A DNA stretch of 64,000 nucleotides from Pseudomonas entomophila L48 (GCF_000026105.1 NC_008027.1:3988501-4052500), one strand, 5' to 3'; numbered from the stretch's first letter, positions 52,490-61,893 are shown. The notes: generated by a model from the sequence alone, not told the origin. Translations and numbers: made by a program.

Positions 52490-52533
52490 CTGTATTTATA
52501 TACAGCATACGAAGCGAATCACCCTACCGTCAA
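52490..52533 (-). promoter_or_regulatory. SOS-controlled promoter with near-perfect LexA box
   Basis: CTGTATTTATATACAG (52490-52505) differs from the ideal CTGTATATATATACAG at one base. On the minus strand TTGACG (52533-52528), 18 bp and TATGCT (52509-52504) give a sigma-70 promoter whose -10 and start overlap the box. The ATG is 16 bp beyond it. Confidence 0.85.
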
Positions 52534-52541
52534 TCAGCGGC

Positions 52542-52778
52542 TCAACGCAGGAACGCCACCACCTGTTCGGCATCGAACGGCCAGCCCAGCTCCGCGCCGC
52601 TGTCGCAGCGGCGCAGCACTGGAATCAGCAGGCCGTACCGCTCGAACAGCGCCTCGCTATCCGCGATGTCGACCAGCTCGACCATCAGGCCGTGCTCGAC
52701 GAACGGCATCAGCATGGCTTCCGCCACTTCACACAGGTGGCACCCGAGGGTACCGAACAATTGGCATTCAGGGAGCAT
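52542..52778 (-). CDS. glutaredoxin-like protein (DUF836 type)
   Basis: The 78-aa thioredoxin-fold protein has the redox motif CHLC (GTLGCHLCEVAEAML) near residue 13, the cis-Pro segment GLLIPVLRR, and a C-terminal WPFDAEQVVAFL helix, all typical of the DUF836 glutaredoxin family. The length is standard. It lies upstream of the SOS-regulated gene on the same strand, 36 bp before its LexA box, and probably has its own promoter. The partner is unknown. Confidence 0.88.
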   Translation of the reverse strand: MLPECQLFGTLGCHLCEVAEAMLMPFVEHGLMVELVDIADSEALFERYGLLIPVLRRCDSGAELGWPFDAEQVVAFLR

Positions 52779-52850
52779 GAATGGGCCCGGAAATCATCTT
52801 CAAGGATGCTTATTCTAGGTCCAGACCCTGCAACCTGCACCTGTGCCAGG

Positions 52851-54059
52851 TCAATCCTGGCTGGTCGCACCAATGCGGTGCAGCGACAGGTCGGCGCCCT
52901 GGAATTCCTGCTCGTGGCTGAGGCGTAGGCCATTCAGCGCCTTGATCAGCCCGTACACGACAAAACCGCCGACCAACGCCACCACCACACCGGCCAGGCT
53001 GCCCAGCAACTGGCTCACCAGGCTGACACCACCCAACCCGCCCAGCGCCGTCTGCCCGAACACGCCACAGGCGATCCCACCCCAGACGCCACACAAGCCA
53101 TGCAGCGGCCACACACCTAGCACATCGTCGATCTTCCAACGGTTCTGTGCCGCGGTGAAACACCAGACGAACAGGCCTCCCGCCACCAGCCCGACCACCA
53201 GCGCCCCCACCGGGTGCATCAGGTCGGAACCGGCGCAGACCGCCACCAGCCCGGCCAGCGGACCGTTGTGCAGGAAGCCCGGGTCATTGCGCCCCACCAG
53301 CAAGGCCGACAAGGTGCCGCCCACCATGGCCATCAACGAGTTGATCGCCACCAGCCCACTGGCGCCCAGCAGGGTCTGCGCGCTCATGACGTTGAAGCCG
53401 AACCAGCCGATGATCAGGATCCAGGAGCCCAGCGCCAGGAACGGGATGTTCGACGGCGCGAAGGCCACCAGCCGGCCATCGCGATAGCGACCGCGACGCG
53501 CACCCAGCAGGATGACCGCCGCCAAGGCCAGCCACCCGCCCATGGCATGCACCACCACGGACCCGGCGAAGTCATGGAACGGTGCGCCGAAGCGCGCCTG
53601 TAGCCATGCCTGGATACCCAGGTTGCCATTCCACACCACCCCTTCGAAGAACGGATAGATGAACGCCACGATCAACGCGGTCGCGCACAACTGCGGCATG
53701 AAGCGTGCCCGCTCGGCGATCCCACCCGAGATGATCGCCGGGATCGCCGCGGCGAAGGTCAGCAGGAAGAAGCATTTGACCAAGGCATAACCATGGTCGC
53801 GGGCCAGCTCGGCCGCCGGTTGCAGGAAGTTCACACCATAGGCGATCCAGTAGCCGATGAAGAAGTACACCAGTGCCGAGATGGCGAAATCACTGAGAAT
53901 CTTCGACAAGGCGTTGACCTGATTCTTGTGGCGTACCGTACCGACCTCGAGGAAAGCGAAGCCGGCATGCATGGCCAGGACCAGGATCGCCCCCATGAGG
54001 ATGAACAAGGTATTCGAGCCATGGACCAGGGAGTCCATCGCGCTGTGCATGTTTTCCAT
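52851..54059 (-). CDS. amt: ammonium transporter, Amt/MEP/Rh family
   Basis: The 402-aa protein has about 11 membrane helices and Amt signatures: GFAFLEVGTVRHKNQVNALSKI, DFAGSVVVHAMGGW (with the conserved Asp/His) and WPLHGLCGVWGG. It conducts ammonium across the inner membrane, or may act as an ammonium sensor when no glnK is nearby. None is seen here. ATG 54059 (MENMHSAMDSL) is chosen; the frame stays open upstream through non-coding sequence. A TGCACC-N5-GGTGCC palindrome 53 bp upstream resembles an NtrC site. Confidence 0.93.
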   Translation of the reverse strand: MENMHSAMDSLVHGSNTLFILMGAILVLAMHAGFAFLEVGTVRHKNQVNALSKILSDFAISALVYFFIGYWIAYGVNFLQPAAELARDHGYALVKCFFLLTFAAAIPAIISGGIAERARFMPQLCATALIVAFIYPFFEGVVWNGNLGIQAWLQARFGAPFHDFAGSVVVHAMGGWLALAAVILLGARRGRYRDGRLVAFAPSNIPFLALGSWILIIGWFGFNVMSAQTLLGASGLVAINSLMAMVGGTLSALLVGRNDPGFLHNGPLAGLVAVCAGSDLMHPVGALVVGLVAGGLFVWCFTAAQNRWKIDDVLGVWPLHGLCGVWGGIACGVFGQTALGGLGGVSLVSQLLGSLAGVVVALVGGFVVYGLIKALNGLRLSHEQEFQGADLSLHRIGATSQD

Positions 54060-54362
54060 GAAGTGGCAGACCTGCAAAAAGGCACCAGGACAGCTCAAGA
54101 ACCGGCATCCTTGCACCGAATCGGTGCCAGGCCCCTGCCCGGCTTCGTTGAGCCGGTGGGTGCCTGTGTGGTTTTTTCTTGGGTTTGTCGTGGATTGGGT
54201 TAAGGTTTGTCGGTGTCCGTGCCGCTGGTGCACACTTTCAGCGCAAGCGCCGACAGACACGCCCCGGGCAGTAGCAAGGGCCGTACCAGCCTCTGCCACT
54301 GAACCTTCCGCGCGCGCCGTTACTCGAAATAGCCATACACCCCCACAAGGAGAGGCCCATCC
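54060..54362. other. divergent gap amt / ElaB-like gene
   Basis: The 303-bp region contains the NtrC-like palindrome at 54112-54128 near amt. No convincing promoter for the plus-strand gene was recognised. The stretch 54165-54230 is T/G-rich and otherwise featureless. Confidence 0.5.
54112..54128 (-). promoter_or_regulatory. NtrC-like palindrome upstream of amt
   Basis: TGCACC-GAATC-GGTGCC differs by one base from the TGCACC-N5-GGTGCA NtrC consensus. It lies 53 bp upstream of the amt ATG. Nitrogen control of amt is expected from the family. Confidence 0.5.
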
Positions 54363-54674
54363 ATGGCCAGCAAATCGGCAAAGACTGCACAAGAAATACT
54401 GATGGCTGACTTCCAGGCCCTGGTCCGCGACACCGAAAAGCTGCTCGCCGACACCGCAAACCTGGCGGGCGACCAGGCCGATGAACTGCGCGAGCAGATT
54501 CACGAACGCCTGACACAGGCCCGCGAAACCCTGCAACTGACCCAGGACTCGGTACGCCAACGCGGCCAGGCCGCCCTCGGCAGCGCCGAGCAGTACGTGC
54601 AGGAAAACCCCTGGCAGGCCATCGGCATCGCGGCTGGCGTCGGCTTGCTGATCGGCCTGCTGGCCAAGCGCTGA
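54363..54674 (+). CDS. DUF883 / ElaB-YqjD-YgaM family protein
   Basis: The 103-aa protein has a long amphipathic helix (residues 12-70, rich in Ala, Glu and Gln) and one C-terminal membrane helix in the segment NPWQAIGIAAGVGLLIGLLAKR, typical of ElaB/YqjD. In E. coli these tail-anchored proteins bind ribosomes at the inner membrane in stationary phase. ATG 54363 follows an AGGAGAGG-like site. It heads the operon with the YqjE and YqjK-like genes. Confidence 0.9.
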   Translation: MASKSAKTAQEILMADFQALVRDTEKLLADTANLAGDQADELREQIHERLTQARETLQLTQDSVRQRGQAALGSAEQYVQENPWQAIGIAAGVGLLIGLLAKR

Positions 54675-54683
54675 GGGTTGAAC

Positions 54684-55058
54684 ATGGATAACGACGCCAA
54701 CGGCGCCGCCACCTCCGGCAGGCGCCTCGGCGCGGCGATACTGGGCCTGCTGCACAGCCATATCGAACTGTTCGGCATCGAATTGCAGGAACAGAAGGCC
54801 CGTACCCTTAGCCTGCTGCTGTTTGCCGGGCTGGCGCTGGTCTTCGCCCTGCTGCTGCTCACGGCCTTGTCCGGGCTGGTGCTGGTGCTGTTGTGGGACA
54901 GCTATCGCCTGGCCGGGATCATCGGCCTGTGCGTGTTCTACGGTCTTGCCGCGCTGTACTGCGGCTTGCGCCTGAAAGCTGCGGTGTTCGACGAATCTTC
55001 ACCGTTCAGTGCCACGCTCGACGAGCTGGCCAAGGACCGGGAGCGCCTGCTGCCATGA
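54684..55058 (+). CDS. YqjE-like phage-holin-superfamily membrane protein
   Basis: The 124-aa protein has two transmembrane helices (SLLLFAGLALVFALLLLTAL and LAGIIGLCVFYGLAALYCGL) between charged ends, the pattern of YqjE (Phage_holin_3_6). ATG 54684 sits 6 bp after GAGG; a TTG two codons upstream is less likely. The 9-bp gap after the DUF883 gene and the ATGA overlap with the next gene indicate one transcript. Function is unknown, with envelope-stress association in E. coli. Confidence 0.87.
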   Translation: MDNDANGAATSGRRLGAAILGLLHSHIELFGIELQEQKARTLSLLLFAGLALVFALLLLTALSGLVLVLLWDSYRLAGIIGLCVFYGLAALYCGLRLKAAVFDESSPFSATLDELAKDRERLLP

Positions 55059-55384
55059 ACCTGCCCGAGATACCTGAAACTCGCAACCCAAGGGAACTGC
55101 GCAAGGCGTTGCTGCGCCTGCGCATGGAAATGCACCGCCAGCAGATCCGCCACGAGTCCACCCAGTTGCTCGAACCGGTGCGCCGTTTACGCGGCATGGG
55201 CAGTTCATTCGGCGAGGGCCTGGGCGTCCGACATGGCTCGCTGTGGGGCCTGGGCGCTGTCGTGGTACTGGGCTTTCTCACTGGCAAAGGCGTGCGCAGT
55301 GGCAACTTGCGGCGCCTGCTGCGCCTGGGCTCCACCCTGGCACCGCTGGTCCGCCTGTTCCTGAGCAACGGTCGCCGCCCCTGA
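55055..55384 (+). CDS. YqjK-like/unknown third gene of the ElaB-YqjE operon
   Basis: The 109-aa protein starts MNLPEIPETRNPRELRKALLRLRMEMHRQQIRHE (basic helix) and has a weak hydrophobic segment (SLWGLGAVVVLGFLTGKGV) followed by an Arg/Leu-rich tail. Its ATG overlaps the yqjE stop by four bases (ATGA), so translation is coupled. In E. coli the third gene of this locus is yqjK, but similarity here is only positional. No domain is recognised. Confidence 0.75.
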   Translation: MNLPEIPETRNPRELRKALLRLRMEMHRQQIRHESTQLLEPVRRLRGMGSSFGEGLGVRHGSLWGLGAVVVLGFLTGKGVRSGNLRRLLRLGSTLAPLVRLFLSNGRRP

Positions 55385-55459
55385 TTGCTGCGTGCCCGTG
55401 CTTGCACGGGCGCGCCAGACACTGGAAGCTATGCCGACTCAACGACGGGAGAACGCGCC

Positions 55460-56791
55460 TTGGACTGGCACACCCTGCTGACCCGCGAACGCCTGGGCAA
55501 GGCCCTCGGCAGCTCTGAAGAACTGGGCCGCAGCCCCTTCCACAAGGACCACGACCGGGTCATCTTCTCTGGCGCCTTCCGCCGCCTGGGGCGCAAGACC
55601 CAGGTGCATCCGGTCACCAGCAACGACCATATCCACACCCGCCTGACCCACTCGCTGGAAGTGAGCTGCGTCGGCCGCTCACTGGGCATGCGCGTAGGCG
55701 AGACCCTGCGCGACAGGCTGCCGGACTGGTGCGAACCCAGCGACCTGGGGATGATCGTGCAAGCGTCGTGCCTGGCCCACGACATTGGCAACCCTCCGTT
55801 CGGCCACTCCGGCGAGGACGCCATCCGCCATTGGTTCCAACAAGCGGCCGGACGTGGCTGGCTGGACGACATGACCGATGACGAACGTGCCGATTTCCTC
55901 AATTTCGAAGGCAACGCCCAGGGCTTTCGGGTCCTCACCCAACTCGAGTATCACCAATTCGATGGTGGCATGCGCCTGACCTACGCGACCCTCGGCGCCT
56001 ACCTGAAATATCCCTGGACCGCCCGCCACGCCGATGCCCTGGGCTACAAGAAACACAAGTTCGGTTGCTACCACAGCGAACTGCCGCTGCTCGAACAGAT
56101 CGCCGGCAAGCTTGGCCTGCCGCAGATCGCACACCAACGCTGGGCCCGCCATCCATTGGTCTACCTGATGGAGGCCGCCGACGATATCTGCTACGCCTTG
56201 ATCGACCTCGAGGACGGCCTGGAAATGGACCTGTTGCAGTACGCCGAAGTCGAGGCGCTGCTGCTCGACCTGGTGGGTGACGACCTGCCGGAAACCTATC
56301 GCCAGCTGGGGCCTGGTGCATCGCGCCGGCGCAAGCTGGCAATCCTGCGGGGCAAGGCGATCGAACACCTGACCAACGCCGCCGCCCTCGCTTTCGTTGA
56401 ACAGCAGGATGCCCTGCTTGCCGGACGGCTGCCGGGCGACCTGGTCGAACACATGCACGGCCCGGCCCAGCGTTGCGTACTGCAAGCCAAGGACATGGCC
56501 CGCAAAAAGATCTTTCAGGACAAGCGCAAGACGCTCCAGGAGATCGGCGCCTACACCACCCTGGAAATCCTCCTCAATACCTTCTGCAGTGCCGCCCTGG
56601 AACAGCACGGCGGGCGCACGCCTTCGTTCAAGAGCCAGCGTGTGCTGGACCTGCTCGGCAACAACGCACCCGATCCGCACGGTACCTTGCACGACGCCTA
56701 CCTGCGCATGATCGACTTCATCGCTGGCATGACCGATGGCTATGCCAGCGAAATGGCCAGCGAGATGACCGGACGCTCCAGCCCGACATAA
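55460..56791 (+). CDS. dgt: deoxyguanosinetriphosphate triphosphohydrolase-like HD protein
   Basis: The 443-aa HD-domain enzyme hydrolyses dNTPs to nucleoside and triphosphate. It shows the motif THSLEV, the HD pair in [18 protein letters not shown] and the C-terminal regulatory region ([17 protein letters not shown]). TTG at 55460 is chosen: GGGAGAA lies 6-8 bp before it and it gives the family's 443-aa length and N-terminus [16 protein letters not shown]. The open frame upstream of it is not conserved. It is followed by 285 AT-rich bp. Confidence 0.94.
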   Translation: MDWHTLLTRERLGKALGSSEELGRSPFHKDHDRVIFSGAFRRLGRKTQVHPVTSNDHIHTRLTHSLEVSCVGRSLGMRVGETLRDRLPDWCEPSDLGMIVQASCLAHDIGNPPFGHSGEDAIRHWFQQAAGRGWLDDMTDDERADFLNFEGNAQGFRVLTQLEYHQFDGGMRLTYATLGAYLKYPWTARHADALGYKKHKFGCYHSELPLLEQIAGKLGLPQIAHQRWARHPLVYLMEAADDICYALIDLEDGLEMDLLQYAEVEALLLDLVGDDLPETYRQLGPGASRRRKLAILRGKAIEHLTNAAALAFVEQQDALLAGRLPGDLVEHMHGPAQRCVLQAKDMARKKIFQDKRKTLQEIGAYTTLEILLNTFCSAALEQHGGRTPSFKSQRVLDLLGNNAPDPHGTLHDAYLRMIDFIAGMTDGYASEMASEMTGRSSPT

Positions 56792-56842
56792 CGGGCGTGC
56801 AGCAGTGATGACGGCATAGGCCGTCAATCACTGCATTAATCT

Positions 56843-56984
56843 GTAAGAAACGTCTTACCTCCTAGCGACAGGTCAAAACACAATTTCAATTTCTCGCAAA
56901 AACAACCAAAAATCCGAGAGACAAACTACTCAACTTCAACACATCCTGTAGCAGGATATCGATTTAGCTGTAAGCAATTTCCTA
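56843..56984. promoter_or_regulatory. AT-rich region with BvgA-like heptads
   Basis: An inverted repeat GTAAGA-AACG-TCTTAC lies at 56843-56858. A TTTCCTA heptad lies at 56978-56984 and a TCCTG-TAG-CAGGA repeat at 56944-56956. TTTC(C/T)TA heptads are the half-sites bound by BvgA. The response regulator gene begins about 90 bp downstream. Confidence 0.4.
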
Positions 56985-57076
56985 TATATAGTTTTCCAAC
57001 TGACCTTCCCTGCCCGCCGACATTCATCTGAGCTAATGTGCCGACTGTTTTCGTCACGCCGCATGGAATGTTTGAT

Positions 57077-57697
57077 ATGCACTCAGTATTTATTGTCGAC
57101 GACCACCCGGTAATCCGCCTGGCTATCCGGATGTTGCTGGAGAATCAGAATTACACGGTGGTTGGCGAATCGGACAATGGCGTCGATGCCATGCAGATGA
57201 TTCGCGAAACACGCCCGGACCTGGTAATCCTGGATATCAGCCTACCCAAGCTCGACGGGCTGGAAATGCTGTCCCGTCTACAGACCATGGCCATCCCGCT
57301 CAAGGTTCTGGTACTGACCGCACAATCGCCAGCGCTGTTCGCGATCCGCTGCATGCACTCGGGGGCCGCCGGTTACGTCTGCAAACAGGAAGATCTGAGC
57401 GAGTTGCTCAGTGCCATAAAGGCAGTGCTTTCCGGCTATAACTACTTCCCCAGCCAGGCACTCAATCCGGCCCAGGTAGATCGAGGGCAGGAACTGGAAC
57501 TGTTCCGCCAGGTGAACGACCGGGAGCTGATGGTCTTGCAACTCTTCGCGCAGGGCAGAAGCAACAAGGAAATTGCCAAGGGTATGTTCCTCAGCAACAA
57601 GACAGTCAGCACCTACAAAAAGCGCCTTATGCACAAACTGCACGCAAACACGCTGGTGGAACTGATCGACATCGCCAAACGCAACGCGTTAGTCTGA
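57077..57697 (+). CDS. BvgA/EvgA-like LuxR-type response regulator
   Basis: The 206-aa regulator has a receiver domain (SVFIVDDHP acidic pair D8/D9, phosphoacceptor D53 in LVILDISLPKLDG) and a C-terminal LuxR helix-turn-helix (LMVLQLFAQGRSNKEIAKGMFLSN). The start is uncertain: ATG 57077 (MHSVF) has TGGAA at a good distance, while ATG 57068 and GTG 57038 also fit. It is followed after 7 bp by its cognate hybrid kinase, forming a BvgAS/EvgAS/RocSA-type system. Confidence 0.9.
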   Translation: MHSVFIVDDHPVIRLAIRMLLENQNYTVVGESDNGVDAMQMIRETRPDLVILDISLPKLDGLEMLSRLQTMAIPLKVLVLTAQSPALFAIRCMHSGAAGYVCKQEDLSELLSAIKAVLSGYNYFPSQALNPAQVDRGQELELFRQVNDRELMVLQLFAQGRSNKEIAKGMFLSNKTVSTYKKRLMHKLHANTLVELIDIAKRNALV

Positions 57698-57704
57698 GGT
57701 CACG

Positions 57705-60700
57705 ATGTGGAGGTACATTGCAACATCCCTGCTCTGCCTGAGCCTCGGCACCCCACTTCAGGGTGCCTGCGTATCCAATTACCCAGGCCAAACATACACC
57801 CTGCTTAGCCGCGCCTCACCGACATCGGCCCAACCCACGCTCACCCCGGCCCAACGTGATTGGCTCGCTACCCGTCAGAAACTGGTCCTGGGAACATCGG
57901 CACCAGATTACCCACCGTTCGACATTGCCACCCGCGGCAACGAGTACCAGGGGCTCACCGCTGACTACGCTGGCGTGATCGGCAACGCCCTCGGCCTGCC
58001 GGTCCGCGTACAACGTTTCCCCAGTCGGGCCGCGGCGGTCGCCGCCTTGAAGAATGGCCAGATCGACCTGCTGGGAAGCGCCAATGGTTACGAAGCCTCG
58101 ACGCAAGGCCTGGCCCTGTCACGGCCCTATGCCATCGACCAACCGGTGCTGGTGACCCGCGAAGACGAGACACGCGCACTGGATACAGGCCTGGACGGCA
58201 TGCGCCTGAGCATGCTCTACCACTACCTGCCACCCGAAGAGATCAACGCCACCTACCCCGAGGCCGAGCTCCTGACCTTCGAGTCGTCCACCCAGGCGCT
58301 GAACGCGGTAGCCTTCGAGCAAGCCGACGTGTTCATCGGCGATACCGTGTCCACTCACTACCTGATCAGCCGAGGCCACCTGCCACGCCTGCGCATGGCC
58401 AATTTCGGCAAGCACGAAGCCGTTGGTTTCAGTTTTGCCTTGCGCGATGACGACAGGATGCTGCTGCAACTGGTCGATGCTGCGCTGGAAGCCCAGTCAA
58501 ACAGTACACGCAACGACATCTTCAAGCGCTGGAGCGCTAGCAGTGGCAGCCTGTTGACTGATCGCAAGTTGCAGTTGTCGCCACGGGAAGACCGCTGGCT
58601 GCGCGAGCATCCGGTGATGCGGGTGGTGGTCAATGATACCGCCGCCCCCCTGACCTTTTTCGACAACAACGACCGCCTGCGGGGTATCGTCGCCGATTTG
58701 CTCGAACTCATTCGCTTGCGCACCGGTCTGCGCTTTAAGATCCAGCGCGCCAGTGGCGATGGCGACATGATCGAGCAACTTGAGTCCGGCCGCGCCGACA
58801 TCATTGCCACCCACTCCACCGATACACGTCGCGGCAACGCATTGCAGGTCAGCAGGCCCTACCTGGAAAGTGCCTATGTGCTCGTCGGTCGCGGCGGAGC
58901 CGATCAACCCAGCTCACTGACGCTGCTCAAGGGCAAGCGTGTCGCCGTCCCTCGCGACAGCAACGTGGCAGCGCTACTGGCCACCCGCCACCCGCAGGTT
59001 CGCCAGGTTGCAACGGAGAGCGCCTACTACGCCATGGCGCTGCTCGGCAGCGGCGCCGTGGATGCGGTGATCGCCACCCTGATCGATGCCAACCACATGG
59101 TGGCGACCGGCAGTGACCTGGTTATCCGCAGCACGGTTGGCACGGAACCGGCAACCTTCTCGATGGCAACTACCGCTCAGGCCAGTGAGTTGGCGTCAAT
59201 TCTCGACAAGGCGCTACTGAGCATATCCCCCGAAGAGCTCGGGGTGATCAACAGCCGTTGGCGGGACCACGGCGTGCGCGATGACACCTACTGGCGCCAT
59301 TACCGCAAGATCATCATGCAAGTAGTCGGTGTCATCGGCATGCTGCTGGTGCTTGCGCTGATCTGGAACGCACGCCTGCGCCGCCAGATCAAGCAACGTC
59401 AACGTGCGGAGCGAGCCCTGAACGACCAACTGGAGTTCATGGGCGCCTTGCTCAACGGCACCCCCCACCCCATGTATGTACGTGACCACGAAGGCCGCTT
59501 GCAGAGTTGCAACGACAGCTATCTGCAAGCGGTTGGCGCCAGCCCCGAGCAGGTCATCGGCAAGCGCCTGGAGGACACCCCGTTCTGCGATTGTGACTAC
59601 ACCCAGCAGATACAGGACGAGTACCAACGCGTCATGGCGCAAGGTAAACCCTTGATTCTGGACCGCCCTCTGCGCCTGAAAGACCAGGAATTGACGATCT
59701 ATCACTGGATCCTTCCCTACCGCAACTCGCTGGGCGAAATGCAAGGCATCATCGGCGGCTGGATCGACATCAGCGAACGCCGCAACCTGGTCCAGGACCT
59801 GCGCCTGGCCAAACAGCAGGCGGATGACGCGAACCGAGCCAAAAGCACCTTCCTCGCCACTATCAGCCATGAAATCCGCACACCGATGAACGCGCTGATC
59901 GGCATGCTGGAGCTGGCCTTGCGCCGCGCCGACCAGGGCCAGCTCGACCGACCTGCACTGGAAATCGCCCATCATTCGGCCCAGGACCTGCTCGGGCTGA
60001 TCGGCGACATCCTGGATATCGCTCGCATCGAGTCCGGGCATCTGACCCTTGCGCCAGAACCCGTAGACCTGGCCATGCTGGTCGAATCCGTCGGACGCGT
60101 GTTCGACGGCCTGGCCCGGCACAAGGGCCTGGCATTGAAAGTGGCCATCACCGACGCTGCGCATTGCCATGTAATGCTTGATCCACTGCGCTTCAAGCAA
60201 GTGCTGTCAAACCTGGTCAGCAACGCAATCAAGTTCACCGAGCAGGGGCAGGTGCGCATCAGCGTCAAGCTGCGCAACGGCAACGAACGGGAAGCCCCCA
60301 TCCTTGACCTGGAAGTGCGTGACAGCGGCATCGGTATCCACGAGGAAGACGTGCAGCGACTGTTCACCCCCTTCGCCCAAGCCAACCCTTACAGTGACGG
60401 CGCCCGCGCCGGCACCGGGCTGGGGCTGGTCATCAGCCGCAACCTGTGCACGATGATGGGAGGCGAGCTGAGCCTGCAGAGCCTGCAAGGCGTAGGGACA
60501 CGCGTACGCCTGGTCATGCCCCTGCGTTGTGTCGACCCGGAGGAACCACTCCCTCGAATGGCCGCGGACATCGAACAGCCAGACACACGCATGAAAATCC
60601 TGGTGATCGACGACCATCCCGCCAATCTGCTGCTCATGGCACAACAGTTGAGCTACCTGGGGCTGCGCCAGGAAAGCGCGCGCGATGGCCGCGAAGGGTT

Positions 60701-61337
60701 GCGCAAGTGGCGTGAGGGCTGTTTCGATGTCCTGATCGTCGACTGCAACATGCCGGGAATGAATGGCTATGAACTGGCCCGGACCGTGCGCGCCGAAGAG
60801 CACCTGCACGGCCGCCCGCGCTGCACCATGCTCGGCTACACCGCCAACGCCCAACCTGAGGTGCGCCAGCAATGCCTGGATGCGGGCATGGATGACTGCC
60901 TGCTCAAACCCATCGGGCTGCAACTGCTTGGCCAACGCCTTGCAAGCCTTGCCCGTCAGGGCAGGCCGTGCAATGGCTGCGACGAGCCAGGGCATCGCTT
61001 CGACCTGGACGGCCTGAGCGCCATCGTCGGTGACAACGCCAACGATCGCGACCGCATACTGAGCACCCTGTACCAGAGCCTGCAGCAAGACCTAAGCACA
61101 TTGATGGCTATCGACCCGCGGCAGCAGGCGGATGCACTGTCGGCCCAGGCACACAAGATCCTCAGCGCGGCAAGGATGCTGGATGCCAGGTCATTGATTC
61201 AGGCGTGCGAAGCGCTCGAGAAACCAGGCCTGTCACAGGACGAGCTGAAAATTCGCCGTCAGGCACTGGCGCGGCATATGCGCCGCGTGGAGAAAGCCCT
61301 GGCCAGGCAATTGGGCAGCCTGGCCGAGGCGGAGTAA
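57705..61337 (+). CDS. unorthodox BvgS-like sensor histidine kinase with two periplasmic binding domains
   Basis: The 1210-aa kinase has a signal peptide (cleavage near residue 20), two tandem SBP_bac_3 periplasmic domains (about 52-270 and 295-515), a transmembrane helix (536-553), a PAS-like domain (about 580-690), HisKA with H722 (ISHEIRTPMN), HATPase (about 835-945), a receiver domain with D1013 (LIVDCNMPG), and a C-terminal Hpt with H1150 (AQAHKIL). This is the full BvgS/EvgS phosphorelay layout. The ligand is unknown; SBP_bac_3 domains usually bind amino acids or small acids. It is cotranscribed with the 57077 regulator. Confidence 0.95.
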   Translation: MWRYIATSLLCLSLGTPLQGACVSNYPGQTYTLLSRASPTSAQPTLTPAQRDWLATRQKLVLGTSAPDYPPFDIATRGNEYQGLTADYAGVIGNALGLPVRVQRFPSRAAAVAALKNGQIDLLGSANGYEASTQGLALSRPYAIDQPVLVTREDETRALDTGLDGMRLSMLYHYLPPEEINATYPEAELLTFESSTQALNAVAFEQADVFIGDTVSTHYLISRGHLPRLRMANFGKHEAVGFSFALRDDDRMLLQLVDAALEAQSNSTRNDIFKRWSASSGSLLTDRKLQLSPREDRWLREHPVMRVVVNDTAAPLTFFDNNDRLRGIVADLLELIRLRTGLRFKIQRASGDGDMIEQLESGRADIIATHSTDTRRGNALQVSRPYLESAYVLVGRGGADQPSSLTLLKGKRVAVPRDSNVAALLATRHPQVRQVATESAYYAMALLGSGAVDAVIATLIDANHMVATGSDLVIRSTVGTEPATFSMATTAQASELASILDKALLSISPEELGVINSRWRDHGVRDDTYWRHYRKIIMQVVGVIGMLLVLALIWNARLRRQIKQRQRAERALNDQLEFMGALLNGTPHPMYVRDHEGRLQSCNDSYLQAVGASPEQVIGKRLEDTPFCDCDYTQQIQDEYQRVMAQGKPLILDRPLRLKDQELTIYHWILPYRNSLGEMQGIIGGWIDISERRNLVQDLRLAKQQADDANRAKSTFLATISHEIRTPMNALIGMLELALRRADQGQLDRPALEIAHHSAQDLLGLIGDILDIARIESGHLTLAPEPVDLAMLVESVGRVFDGLARHKGLALKVAITDAAHCHVMLDPLRFKQVLSNLVSNAIKFTEQGQVRISVKLRNGNEREAPILDLEVRDSGIGIHEEDVQRLFTPFAQANPYSDGARAGTGLGLVISRNLCTMMGGELSLQSLQGVGTRVRLVMPLRCVDPEEPLPRMAADIEQPDTRMKILVIDDHPANLLLMAQQLSYLGLRQESARDGREGLRKWREGCFDVLIVDCNMPGMNGYELARTVRAEEHLHGRPRCTMLGYTANAQPEVRQQCLDAGMDDCLLKPIGLQLLGQRLASLARQGRPCNGCDEPGHRFDLDGLSAIVGDNANDRDRILSTLYQSLQQDLSTLMAIDPRQQADALSAQAHKILSAARMLDARSLIQACEALEKPGLSQDELKIRRQALARHMRRVEKALARQLGSLAEAE

Positions 61338-61365
61338 GCGGCACAGCACCTGCGCCGCCTACCAA

Positions 61366-61710
61366 TCACGATGCCGGGTTGATCGGTTTTTCCGGGTACC
61401 AGGCGTCCAGCAGCGGGCTGACTTCGATATTGGTCAGTTCGCTGCGGCCTTTGAGCCAGGCTTCAACAGCGGCGCGCTGTTCTTCGCTGACCGAGCCGCG
61501 GGTGGCCTTGCAGACCAGGCCGAAATCGTCGCCGCCGACATAGTCCAGGCCATTGGCGTCCATGGCTTCAGCCAGGAAGGCGTCGAGGAAGGCATCGATG
61601 GCTTCATCGGACAGGTCTTCCTTGAAACCCAGGTTCAGTTCGAAACCCAGCTCCTGGAATTCGTCCACGCACAGTTTCTTGCGCAGGCGACGGGAACGGT
61701 TGGTAGCCAT
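61366..61710 (-). CDS. yggL: YggL family 50S ribosome-binding protein
   Basis: The 114-aa protein carries the DUF469/YggL pattern NRSRRLRKKLCVDEFQELGFEL and DEAIDAFLDAFLAEAMDANGL with GGDDFGLV. YggL proteins have been reported to bind the 50S subunit; the effect on translation is unclear. It is soluble and small, with a clear ATG at 61710. The gene is convergent with the kinase gene, 28 bp apart, and diverges from dacB. Confidence 0.88.
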   Translation of the reverse strand: MATNRSRRLRKKLCVDEFQELGFELNLGFKEDLSDEAIDAFLDAFLAEAMDANGLDYVGGDDFGLVCKATRGSVSEEQRAAVEAWLKGRSELTNIEVSPLLDAWYPEKPINPAS

Positions 61711-61893
61711 GAAACAATCCTCTCAAGTAATTACGCGCGGCACTTTACCAGTTTCCAGCGCCCAGCGGCGCTTTTCCGTCGAATACAGCCCATCGACGCT
61801 ACGCTTGGGGCATAATGCGAGTCTATTCGCCCTGGGGTCATCATTTTCTTACAGCCCCGTTACCCTTTTCCCTCGTGCAGGGTTCATACCTTT

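Noticed and set aside
54073..54087. Possible sigma-54 promoter of amt
   Set aside because: GG-to-GC spacing is 9 bp instead of the strict 10, and the start would fall two bases before the ATG.
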